Assembly (NCBI GenBank): GCA_016285075.1
Contig: JAEEQB010000005.1
Span: 1-64,000, forward strand
Reading direction: 5' to 3'
Length of the DNA stretch: 64,000 nt
Source of the DNA: Prevotella sp.
Lineage (GTDB): Bacteria; Bacteroidota; Bacteroidia; Bacteroidales; Bacteroidaceae
Shown here: in pieces, positions 35,001-42,275 of the stretch
How positions within the stretch are numbered: position 1 is the stretch's first letter
How the letters are laid out: each line of letters starts with the position of its first letter
Notes under the pieces: model-generated
What the model was told of the DNA's origin: nothing
The model's input: only the letters and a program-made list of their open reading frames with translations
Database searches by the model: none
Position numbers and translations under genes: made by a program

Positions 35001-38000
35001 CAATCGTTGACATCCTGAAGGATAGTGAAGCTGTTAAATTCCAAGATGTCGTAATTATCGTCAGGCTCATGTTCAATGTAGAAGAAGTAATACTCTTCGT
35101 CTGAGTCAGAAGCAGAAGCTACGCGGTTTGCACGTGACATCAATTTCTTCGATCCTCTAGACCATGCACTAACCCGTGCTTTCTTCGCTTTTTTCATGAA
35201 GAAATTCCTCTGCAACTGGAGAATTTTGATTTCCTGCTGTATCACCTCTTTCTTGGCAGCATCGGTTTCTTCATTGAATTCCTTCCACTTGGCTTTGAGG
35301 GTCTTGTCAATATTCTTCAGTTCTTTTCTCTTTGATAGTGAGAAGGTCTTCAGTTCTTCCTTTGACAATTTGCCGTCCTGCTTCACAAAGCCATATTTTA
35401 GGTTCACGCTGTTCTTGGCACTATTCCACTGAGTTATATTAAAGGTAATACCCTTCCCGGCACGTATGTTACCAATGACAATCATGTTGTCGCTCGAAGA
35501 GGATGCCTTAGAGGTATAGACTCCTTCAGAGCCGCCAAGTGTGTTGTCATCACTAATCAGTACAGTAACCTCATCGCCTTCTGCACCAGAAGTTGAGGAG
35601 AAAAGCCTGTAATACACATTCCATTTGCTCTCAGAGCCATAACCCGTCCATGTCAATTGCTCTTTCGTGGAAGATACGGGCGTAGCTGTCACGACAGATG
35701 GTGCTGCATTCTCTGATTGCGTGGTTACCTCCAAAGGCTCAGACCAGCGGCTGTTGCCGCCCTCTTCGCACACGCTGCGTATCCATATATAATAGGTAGT
35801 GAGAGGTTCAAGGTTCTCCAGAGTGTACTCCGAACCAGCCTCCACTTCGCTCTTGTTCTTCGCTAAGGGTGTCAGCGTGGATGGGTCGGCTTCTGGATTG
35901 GTGGAGTAAACTATTAGGTCTTTCTTCGTTGTGCTGTTATAGGTCAGCGTTACGCTTGTGGGCCTTGTTTCGCTTGCGGCTACCTCTACGGGCCGCTGTG
36001 CACAGTAGGAAGTGCAGTCCATGACGAACGAGCCAAGTTTTTTGTTCTCTGAAGCACCTTTGTAGTTCAGGTTGAAGAATACATCGCCCGGTGCAAACTT
36101 GAGTGTGCAATTCAGTTGGGAAGCCATCCAGCTGTAGTCGTCATCGTAAATCCAATTGATGTCGTACTTGCGTCCACAGCAGAGTGACACAAAGCCGGCA
36201 TCCCAGTTGCTGGTACTACGCAGATAAGCCGCTTCGATGCCCGTCTCTGCGTCAACAATCTGTATGGCAAAGCCATGCCAGCCACTATTCGGACCCTCGA
36301 GCTCGTACTGTATGGTGGCCATGTCCTCAGTAGCACAGCAGTTGGTGGCGAAAGTCAGCGTGGAAGACCATTCGCTCTGTTTGCCGCCATTAAAGATGCC
36401 CTGTACCTGTACCTCATAGTTGGTGGCTGCCGTCAGACCCTCAAGGGTCTTTGATTGGTCAACAAGGTTGCTCAGGGTCGTCCAAGCCTCCGTACCCGCC
36501 TTGCGATAGCGCAGGTTCCATACAGTAGATCCGCTACGCAGCGAGCACGAAATACGTGCAGTCGTGTTGGAAAGGTCGGCAACTGCCAGTCTGTTAGGTG
36601 CCGGATAGGTTGAGAACGTGAACTGCATCTGGGCTTTCCAACTAACAGATGTGCTATTTGTTGGAGGATTCGTCGGGTCGTAGTCTTCGTCACCTGTAGC
36701 ATATTCACACTGGCCGCTGCAATCGTAGCAATAGTTTTTCAGATCGCCCATATCCAGGCTAGTGCCTGTATTATCGTCAATGGTGACAAGCAGGTTCGAT
36801 GTGCCATCGTAGGCAAAAGGCTTGTCGAACTCAATGGCGTTCCACTGGCCAGACTTAAAGGTTACATCACCACTGAACACCAAGTCGCTGGCATTGACTG
36901 CTGAGAAGCCTGAGACACTGGCATTCGTGGTATGGGTAACGTAGACAGAGAGACTGCGGGTGACGCCACCCTTCACAGTATTGAAGGCTATGCTGGTCAA
37001 TGGCCCGGCACCACGCCCGAGTTGCTCCTTAGTATAGAGCTGTTGGGTTATGCAATAATTAGTGCTTACAAAGACAGGACCTACGTGGGCATACTTTTCC
37101 GTACCCACCGTCACCGTGCCGTCTGCATCAGGTACGACAGGTGTCGATACCTCTGGCATCGTAATACTCAGTGTGCGGTCATCGGTCTTGTCGGCCTTCC
37201 CTGTATCGTAGTTGCTCTTATCCTCAAGAATGCTGTTGATAGTGGCATCATTGATATTCGACAGCGTAAAGAGGGTACCATAGGTAGCATTTGACTTATA
37301 GGTGTTGTACGTAGTCAGCAGACCATTCTTGTCAGCTGAGGCATCCTCGTTGCCATCGGCATGGGTGGTGAACAGGCCTGCAGCGAAGGATCCCAGATTA
37401 CTCTTGACCTCATTGGTAGCGACAGCCATGGCAGCAGCCTTTATGGTCGGGTCAGTTATTGCATTGATCTTGCTTTCAATGGCCGCTATTGTGATGGCAG
37501 CCACCCTGCCCTGCAGGAAAGCCTTGCTCGTTGTGTCAAAACCCATCGTGGTGACGGTGAGTGTCTTCTTGTCCTCTGAGAGGGTCAGTGTGCGGTAGTC
37601 GCAGGGATAGGAGATGAGTGAGCCGGTGTTGATGTCATAGATAGACTCACCGGTCTTGGACGTACTTGCCCAGTCCTGCGCAATGTCTGAGGTGTGGAAG
37701 TGACCGGTCAGAATGACCTTTACGCCGGCCTTCACCAGTTCGTTGCGCACGGTTTCAGAGTTATTTACCGCATAGGTGGAGATAAACAGGTCGGCGCCTG
37801 TAATGTGTGGAAATAGCGGGTGGTGCATCATGGCAATAACTTGCTTGCCTGCTTCCTTTGCCGCTGTGGCCTGCTCGCAAATCCACGTAAGGGTGGCAGC
37901 AGGAACAGAGCCGTTGTGAGAGTCAATAGCCAAAAGCACTAGTCCGTCTATGGGCTCTGCCACATAGCTCAACGAGCCGTTTGGATCGAGCGTGCTGCCT

Positions 38001-38509
38001 GTGCCATAGCCATAGTCGGCATAGAACGTGGCGAAATCATCCGTTGTCATCTTAGTGGCTGCGGAAGTGGTTCCGTCGGCATTAAACTGCGTGCAGTTGC
38101 CCTCATCACCGAAGTCGTGATTACCTGGAATCACAAAGATTTTGATACCCGACACTCTGTTCTTCAGTGCTGTCAGCTTATCCTTCACGTAGTTGTGGCT
38201 GGCCTGTTCGCCGTCCTTGGTCAAGTCGCCGGTAATTAGCAGCAACTTGGCATCTTCCGGAACAGTATATTCCGTGAATGACGCGAAATATTCAGCACTC
38301 TCTTCCAGCATCTTGCGCTGGCCAGCATAGTAGGTCTTCCAAGCAGACTGGTTCTTAGCTGCATCGGGCAGCAAACTAGGCGCCATGACATGGATGTCGG
38401 AGACAACAATCATTTTTGTTCCCGTCTCTACAACCGCTGCGCCATAGGCACTAGTCCACGCTACCGCCATGAGTAGCGTAAACCATAGGTTTTGTAGTTT
38501 TCTTTTCAT
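32069..38509 (-). CDS. Giant secreted multidomain metallophosphoesterase
   Basis: 2146 residues with a signal peptide (ends about VAWTSAYGA). Residues about 30-330 are a calcineurin-like phosphoesterase: VSDIHV (DxH), LLITGDLTKDGE, IPGNHDFG, MMHHPLF and GHFHTSD. Downstream come jelly-roll and FN3 modules (TATRISCSLRSGSTVWNLRYRK-type strands), a Lys-rich coiled-coil insert (about 1090-1170), a module with KGNLRYN...HQYDILG...WRTLSKSEW...YWSST...AVRLV resembling Fibrobacter-type paralogous domains, MBG/Ig repeats, and a C-terminal tail YDLLGNRIDKPTKKGIYILNG. Metal-site residues are intact. It probably cleaves phosphoester at the cell surface; the substrate is unknown. (Quoted strings are fragments of longer segments.). 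Confidence 0.78.
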   Translation of the reverse strand: MKRKLQNLWFTLLMAVAWTSAYGAAVVETGTKMIVVSDIHVMAPSLLPDAAKNQSAWKTYYAGQRKMLEESAEYFASFTEYTVPEDAKLLLITGDLTKDGEQASHNYVKDKLTALKNRVSGIKIFVIPGNHDFGDEGNCTQFNADGTTSAATKMTTDDFATFYADYGYGTGSTLDPNGSLSYVAEPIDGLVLLAIDSHNGSVPAATLTWICEQATAAKEAGKQVIAMMHHPLFPHITGADLFISTYAVNNSETVRNELVKAGVKVILTGHFHTSDIAQDWASTSKTGESIYDINTGSLISYPCDYRTLTLSEDKKTLTVTTMGFDTTSKAFLQGRVAAITIAAIESKINAITDPTIKAAAMAVATNEVKSNLGSFAAGLFTTHADGNEDASADKNGLLTTYNTYKSNATYGTLFTLSNINDATINSILEDKSNYDTGKADKTDDRTLSITMPEVSTPVVPDADGTVTVGTEKYAHVGPVFVSTNYCITQQLYTKEQLGRGAGPLTSIAFNTVKGGVTRSLSVYVTHTTNASVSGFSAVNASDLVFSGDVTFKSGQWNAIEFDKPFAYDGTSNLLVTIDDNTGTSLDMGDLKNYCYDCSGQCEYATGDEDYDPTNPPTNSTSVSWKAQMQFTFSTYPAPNRLAVADLSNTTARISCSLRSGSTVWNLRYRKAGTEAWTTLSNLVDQSKTLEGLTAATNYEVQVQGIFNGGKQSEWSSTLTFATNCCATEDMATIQYELEGPNSGWHGFAIQIVDAETGIEAAYLRSTSNWDAGFVSLCCGRKYDINWIYDDDYSWMASQLNCTLKFAPGDVFFNLNYKGASENKKLGSFVMDCTSYCAQRPVEVAASETRPTSVTLTYNSTTKKDLIVYSTNPEADPSTLTPLAKNKSEVEAGSEYTLENLEPLTTYYIWIRSVCEEGGNSRWSEPLEVTTQSENAAPSVVTATPVSSTKEQLTWTGYGSESKWNVYYRLFSSTSGAEGDEVTVLISDDNTLGGSEGVYTSKASSSSDNMIVIGNIRAGKGITFNITQWNSAKNSVNLKYGFVKQDGKLSKEELKTFSLSKRKELKNIDKTLKAKWKEFNEETDAAKKEVIQQEIKILQLQRNFFMKKAKKARVSAWSRGSKKLMSRANRVASASDSDEEYYFFYIEHEPDDNYDILEFNSFTILQDVNDWTTVPNVSPSDYMLQNLTPATTYETYVEPVYNDDTTGPESPITVFTTLGEEAEPVKGAFTTCADGTQISFAKGNLRYNRNTEVWSLAEHQYDILGEGNKVNTTTGIAPSATLDLFCWSTADNDLGSYYAYNYSDESKAESYFKGDFSEWGESQEVIDCLGTGWRTLSKSEWSYVLCERPNADKLVAYATVNNVQGVVILPDEWETPAGISLTPYSEGGMELKPAVSEFGPYYKKSDAATVVINTYTADQWAAMEEAGAVFLPAAGLFSKGKSLDFIGEKGFYWSSTPSAGMTGTPEMEACQVWFTESDLDPAVTQNRREGSAVRLVKSADASASKTSIAEAVITLTDGTSTTETTQFTYTGKAIQPTVSSVTLGDAVLTADNDYTVSYNNNINAGTATVTITGTGKYGKTATKTFTIKQAPLTVTAKDNATTITYGDAPADLGANYEGFVNGETTAVLSGKLTITHEYKQFGKVGTYKMTPSGLSSANYAITYADGTLTVNPKVVTVEWSEPFEFDYDNQQHVPSAYVKADDLVNGDKCEVIVSGAETNAGHYTVTATALSNENYKLPKTGLTQKFTINKVDIANITAAPTPKTGLTYSGEEQELIIPVTVEGGTMKFSLDGKNFSTDVPKGKDKKEYTVYYMVEGDANHKDTEPASLKVSIVTKVLTAQTTDNPSSKLTAEVTHEANKTADLTKVEPAAEATTITIPATIQGYRLTNITADALEGVTGITNIILPETDEPIKIAEGALPADVNVQVPLGQLAKYALDPALKELFEAGKIMTILTAVNDWFTLSAGVDVLLPEGLTAYASRQFNTTQVLANEISNAELTVDGQKVIKANNGILMKGEKGSSYEIIAIPGTKKSGDEVTTDNAQSYADNQLVPVIVPTNFVSGYYWALKNNEFHSLLDNGSKTPAGKAVLKLNGAAARVMSIVDGAITDIHTLNPDGTDRWYDLLGNRIDKPTKKGIYILNGHKVVVK

Positions 38510-38559
38510 TGCAAATTGTTTTTAGTGTGTTAAATATTGTTTGATTATCACAATTGCTT

Positions 38560-38736
38560 TTAAAGTAATAAATTGTAGATGCCAAAGGGGATGAAGAGGT
38601 CGAATTTGTTGAAGTGGCTCGTCATCTTGGTATCGTGCATGTCATCGTTGTTTTTACACGACTCGTTCTGAGCATTTGCCTCTGTCAAGCAGAGAAAGGC
38701 AAATAGCAGCATAGTGATAGTTGTCTTTACTTTCAT
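38560..38736 (-). CDS. 58-residue secreted peptide upstream of the giant gene
   Basis: Not in the ORF track because it is 58 codons. ATG at 38736 opens a clear signal peptide (MKVKTTITMLLFAFLCLTEA, cleavage after NAQ), then about 35 residues with one Cys and a hydrophobic end (FDLFIPFGIYNLLL). The stop at 38560 lies 50 nt before the giant gene, same strand. A -7-like TAACTTCGC with TTTG 20 nt upstream lies near 38809-38845. No family recognised. It may be a leader-coupled partner of the metallophosphoesterase. Confidence 0.5.
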   Translation of the reverse strand: MKVKTTITMLLFAFLCLTEANAQNESCKNNDDMHDTKMTSHFNKFDLFIPFGIYNLLL

Positions 38737-38882
38737 TATCGGTTGTATTGTAGTATTTATAATAGGTATGTCTTCGGTCGTTGTTAGTTTGTTATCTATA
38801 CTTCTAGTTGCGAAGTTAACGTTTATTTTTCAAACAAATAAAAGCACAATGATTCCTTTATCTTTCCATTGTTTCAGATAAT

Positions 38883-39215
38883 CTATTTGCTGGCTCTCTT
38901 CTCCTTCTCTTCAGGCACTCGCTGTTCGAAGAGACGGCGCAGTCCGTCTTCATAAGCACGGAGTGCTTGTGACCCCTTTTGGGTAATACGACAGACTGTG
39001 CGAGAGAAACGGCCAAGACCTGATTTTGAAACTTCTATATACCCCGCTTCTCGCAATGTGGTGATTTGTGTACTCATATTACCCCGCGTGGAGTCAGTAA
39101 TCTGACAAAGATACATAAAGTCGGCACTCTCCAGTGAATCGAGCGCAACAATGATTTTCAGTCTTAATTCGCTGTGAAGCAGGGGGTTGATAACTGGAAA
39201 TTTGAAGGAATTCAT
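38883..39215 (-). CDS. Winged-helix transcriptional regulator
   Basis: 110 residues. The helix-turn-helix/wing pattern LLHSELRLKIIVALDSLESAD...NMSTQITTLREAGYIEV...TVCRITQKG matches the stand-alone winged-helix (HTH_34/MarR-like) group, with a basic C-terminal tail (EEKEKRASK). It is the second gene of a pair with the membrane protein starting 3 nt upstream; such pairs usually autoregulate and control the membrane partner. Confidence 0.82.
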   Translation of the reverse strand: MNSFKFPVINPLLHSELRLKIIVALDSLESADFMYLCQITDSTRGNMSTQITTLREAGYIEVSKSGLGRFSRTVCRITQKGSQALRAYEDGLRRLFEQRVPEEKEKRASK

Positions 39216-39218
39216 GAG

Positions 39219-39812
39219 TTATTGAGCTATTGAGTTCTTGACATATCTGCGGAATAGGTGACCAGGGATGATGAGAGCAATGATGGTGATGATAGAGCCG
39301 ATAAGCATCTGCCACGGCCATCGTTCGTCTTGGAAGAAAAGGGGTAGAACAGAGAGAAGGGAGGCTGTGACGCCGCAAACTATCTTTGGACGGAAATGCA
39401 GGATGATGCCAGTCATGAAGCAGCCCATGCCGCAGAGCAAGCACTGATATGAACAGTAACATTGAGGGAATACGCCTGCAAAGCCCATCGCTGCTCCACC
39501 GATACAGGAGGCTCCACCGATAAAGCACCACATCATTAAAATGACATTCTGGTCGAGCGTCCTATGATGAGTGCGTCCGTAGTCTTCATTGATAAAATAC
39601 ATCATCAGTGGTACGCCTATCAATGGAATAACAACCCAAAGCCAGGAGCACCAGTCTTCGTTCCACAACAATAAAGCCATGAACTCCAAGAACAAGACGA
39701 TGGCTGTGGGATATCCCCATGCCAGGAAGAGGTTCTCGCCTGTCAACTCCCTGCTTCTTATGACCTCACTCCTTAGGCGTGTTATCATGTCCAGTTCGTC
39801 GGTTTTGTTCAT
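39219..39812 (-). CDS. Integral membrane protein paired with the winged-helix regulator
   Basis: 197 residues with about six hydrophobic segments (AIVLFLEFMALLLW, LWVVIPLIGVPLMMYF, VILMMWCFIGGASCIGG, CLLCGMGCFMTGIIL, ITIIALIIPGHLF). The N-terminus is charged (ELDMITRLRSEVI) and cytoplasmic by the positive-inside rule. I recognise no transport motif. -7 box TATCTTTGC lies near 39845-39853. The regulator gene follows almost directly. Confidence 0.75.
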   Translation of the reverse strand: MNKTDELDMITRLRSEVIRSRELTGENLFLAWGYPTAIVLFLEFMALLLWNEDWCSWLWVVIPLIGVPLMMYFINEDYGRTHHRTLDQNVILMMWCFIGGASCIGGAAMGFAGVFPQCYCSYQCLLCGMGCFMTGIILHFRPKIVCGVTASLLSVLPLFFQDERWPWQMLIGSIITIIALIIPGHLFRRYVKNSIAQ

Positions 39813-40036
39813 TATTGTTATGCTTAAAGGTTGTATTTGTTTTGCAAAGATAATGTTTATTCTTTAAACATTCATTTACTTCTGACCTTTTTTATTGTTT
39901 ATTAACTATATTTGCTCTGAGCGGCTGATCATTCCCTCTTGTTACCTCTGCTCTTCTGGCAGAACCGGAAAGTATCTATGCGGCAATTGTTGCATATCGC
40001 AAATACCACTTATCGATTCTAAAGCGCCACTTCGTC

Positions 40037-40169
40037 GTTAATCTTCCCAAATTCGTTGTTCTTTACAACCTCTTTTCGTAACTTTGCCATCAAAGATGGC
40101 GAAATTACTCCGTCTCGGCAAAAAAAGAAACGAGTTTCTTTGTTTTGCACTCGACTTTTCGTAACTTTG
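40037..40169 (+). repeat. Left copy (R1) of the 97-bp promoter-bearing direct repeat
   Basis: 40073-40169 is 95/97 identical by eye to 52866-52962, same orientation; weaker similarity extends left to about 40037. The core contains two Bacteroidota -7 boxes in the plus sense (TAACTTTGC, 40079-40087; TAACTTTG, 40162-40169). No plus-strand gene follows this copy. The ORF 40056..40295 over it is a shadow. 39813-40036 holds only the membrane-protein promoter and AT-rich sequence. Confidence 0.85.
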
Positions 40170-40285
40170 GAAGAATTCTTAGCTTTTCTTTATATAAAGG
40201 CAGTTTGGGGGATTGAAGGAAAATGGGGTTACGAATTGGAGACCGTTCTGAATTCCACATTCTGCTATGAAATGCACTCAATGAA

Positions 40286-40362
40286 CACCCGATGATGTGT
40301 CACCAGCCGTTTTATGGCCCATCATCGGGTGCAAAGGTAATCATTCTTTCTGAAAGAACAAA
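40286..40362 (-). promoter_or_regulatory. Consensus minus-strand promoter running into a 12-bp inverted repeat
   Basis: Minus strand TTTG (40362..40359), exactly 19 nt, TACCTTTGC (40339..40331). It is overlapped and followed by a perfect 12-bp inverted repeat CACCCGATGATG (40286-40297) / CATCATCGGGTG (40320-40331). The transcript would enter a 14-codon frame (MGHKTAGDTSSGVH, 40322..40278) and then antisense R1. It may be an orphan promoter of a repeat element or make a small RNA. Confidence 0.5.
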
Positions 40363-40426
40363 ATCTATTCACATCTTTTTTCCTGGGCCTGTTCTCTTTT
40401 TATTATCTACAGCCTTTCCTTTTTTA

Positions 40427-41044
40427 CTATTTATTCATCTGTTGTTTATAAAAGTCCACCACTTCTCGCATTGACATGATGTACATTTTGAGCCTCTTAC
40501 CGTCGAGAGGTGTGCGACTGCCGTCCATCCAACTGAGTTCTTGGAATTCTATGCAGAATGTGTAGTAGTCATTCCTGCCCTGTTGATACCATAGCAGCGC
40601 ATCGGCATAGACGGAGTAGTACAGGTTACAGAAAGGCTTGAAAAAGATGAAGTGCTCATCGTCCTCATACACCACCTTACAGAACTGCTCCACGACGCTT
40701 GGCACAAAGTGCTCGTCGGTATATTCCTCTACGAGCCGTTTAAACTCCCTGTATGTGGCGATAGATTCGTCTGTGCTTTCTTCCTGTGTGTGCATAAAGT
40801 CCGCTGGCGACGAATGGAACATGGTCATCTGATTCATCATCGCCGCCTGACGCTCTGCCTGCTGATACGTTGCCTGCTCCTCGCTCATGGCCAACTGCCT
40901 GTGAAGCATTGTCAGATGATACTTGCCATACGTCAGTGTCAACTTGACGGCCAAAGTCACATCAATGGCACGTTGTTGGTAGCGCTCTGACAATCCTTGC
41001 CGCGGCTTCAAGTGGCTAAGCGTTTCTTCTGAGAAATAGTTCAT
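40427..41044 (-). CDS. Hypothetical protein, last gene of the candidate defence operon
   Basis: 205 residues, start overlapping the HEPN gene stop as ATGA, so translationally coupled. Mostly alpha-helical with a Gln/Met-rich coiled segment (EEQATYQQAERQAAMMNQM) and a C-terminal half rich in Tyr/Phe (HFIFFKPFCNLYYSVYADALLWYQQG). No signal peptide, membrane segment or known catalytic motif. Base composition is higher in GC than the upstream genes of the operon. It could be an older resident gene picked up by the operon or a partner of the HEPN protein. Confidence 0.5.
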   Translation of the reverse strand: MNYFSEETLSHLKPRQGLSERYQQRAIDVTLAVKLTLTYGKYHLTMLHRQLAMSEEQATYQQAERQAAMMNQMTMFHSSPADFMHTQEESTDESIATYREFKRLVEEYTDEHFVPSVVEQFCKVVYEDDEHFIFFKPFCNLYYSVYADALLWYQQGRNDYYTFCIEFQELSWMDGSRTPLDGKRLKMYIMSMREVVDFYKQQMNK

Positions 41045-42234
41045 GCTCCCTTATAGATACTCAATTTAAAGCCTTTACGGAAATGAATGTTGTCAAATCC
41101 TAAGTGATGAAGTATTGTAATTAACACAGTAAATTCTAAATAGAAAATCGTGTAATTGTAGTTCAAATAATCAATAATCTTTTCTGAAGGAAGCCTGTGT
41201 AAAATTTCATTTCGTAGGTCAACAAAGTCTTTTAACCCAACGCTTTCTTTGATATTACCATTTAGCTTGGACAAATCAATATTTTTCTTTGTCAGAGATT
41301 CGCTTACAATATCATAGGCATCCCGTGGAGCGTTATGCTCTTTCCCATTCTTGTCAACTACTTTTTCTGTTGTCTTTATCTTCTCAACTTTTTCTGCTAT
41401 GGTTTCAAGAATTGAAACTAAATATATAAATTTAGTTAGATTATCAACATATTTTGAACTTATATATCTTTCTATAGCTTTCACCATATATTCTCTTATC
41501 GTTCTCTCTGAATAGTTGTCTGCTGTTTTAAGAGACAATTTCATATACTGTTCTAAATCTTTTAATGCTACATGATCTAAATAGTGCAAGTCGTTGGTAA
41601 AGGGGGATAACTCACGAAACCGATATTGTACAGGAATATACGTTATTATCTTTTTACCTTCTTTACAATCCTCCTTACAACGGATTTCCATAGCCGTTCC
41701 TTGAAATAGCGATAACAAGGAAACAACAATGTCCTTGTATGGGGTGTCTCTCTTCGTTTTAATCAGTATTTCATTATCGTTATTCTGTGAAAGTAAATAT
41801 TTGTTGTGCTTATATTCAACTTCTACATCTTTATCACTGAGCCCCTTAACACGCCATTTCTTATCTGTAGTAACGACATCAAACAAAAACCCTTCTTCTT
41901 CGTTTGTCTCTATCACTCTCTTAAAAGAACTAATTGACCATTGATACTTTACACCATATACAGCGTGTTCCACTTTTGTATGTAATAATACTGTTCTAGA
42001 GAAATCATAATGGCATTGATCTCCTAAAACCTGGGACGAATTGACTATATAGTCGCTAAAACTGGTCGGGTTATTGACCATTTCATTTGAAAGGATCGCC
42101 AAACGGCTATCTTCTGGACTTGTCGCACTTAAAATATAATTTGCTCCATCAAACTCTATAGTGGCTTGATTCATTCTTATTTCTCCAGCTCTATCTTTGA
42201 GTGAAAAATCTATGCTATCTTTGAAAGTTATCAT
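41041..42234 (-). CDS. ApeA-like HEPN-domain protein (candidate RNase effector)
   Basis: 397 residues. The N-terminal two thirds are beta-rich and unrecognised (IEFDGANYILSATSPED, HYDFSRTVLLHTKVEH). The C-terminal 150 residues are helical and contain LRNEILHRLPSEKIIDYLN, a textbook HEPN R-N-x3-H motif (RNEILH), preceded by a helix with TIREYMVKAIERYISSK. N-terminal beta domain plus C-terminal HEPN is the layout of ApeA anti-phage proteins, whose HEPN RNase activity halts growth; family assignment is by architecture only. Fourth gene of the operon, 41 nt after the PLD gene. AT-rich compared with core genes. Confidence 0.65.
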   Translation of the reverse strand: MITFKDSIDFSLKDRAGEIRMNQATIEFDGANYILSATSPEDSRLAILSNEMVNNPTSFSDYIVNSSQVLGDQCHYDFSRTVLLHTKVEHAVYGVKYQWSISSFKRVIETNEEEGFLFDVVTTDKKWRVKGLSDKDVEVEYKHNKYLLSQNNDNEILIKTKRDTPYKDIVVSLLSLFQGTAMEIRCKEDCKEGKKIITYIPVQYRFRELSPFTNDLHYLDHVALKDLEQYMKLSLKTADNYSERTIREYMVKAIERYISSKYVDNLTKFIYLVSILETIAEKVEKIKTTEKVVDKNGKEHNAPRDAYDIVSESLTKKNIDLSKLNGNIKESVGLKDFVDLRNEILHRLPSEKIIDYLNYNYTIFYLEFTVLITILHHLGFDNIHFRKGFKLSIYKGA

Positions 42235-42275
42235 ATTAATTATTTATGTAATGGCATTTGTTGTTTGTAAAGTTT

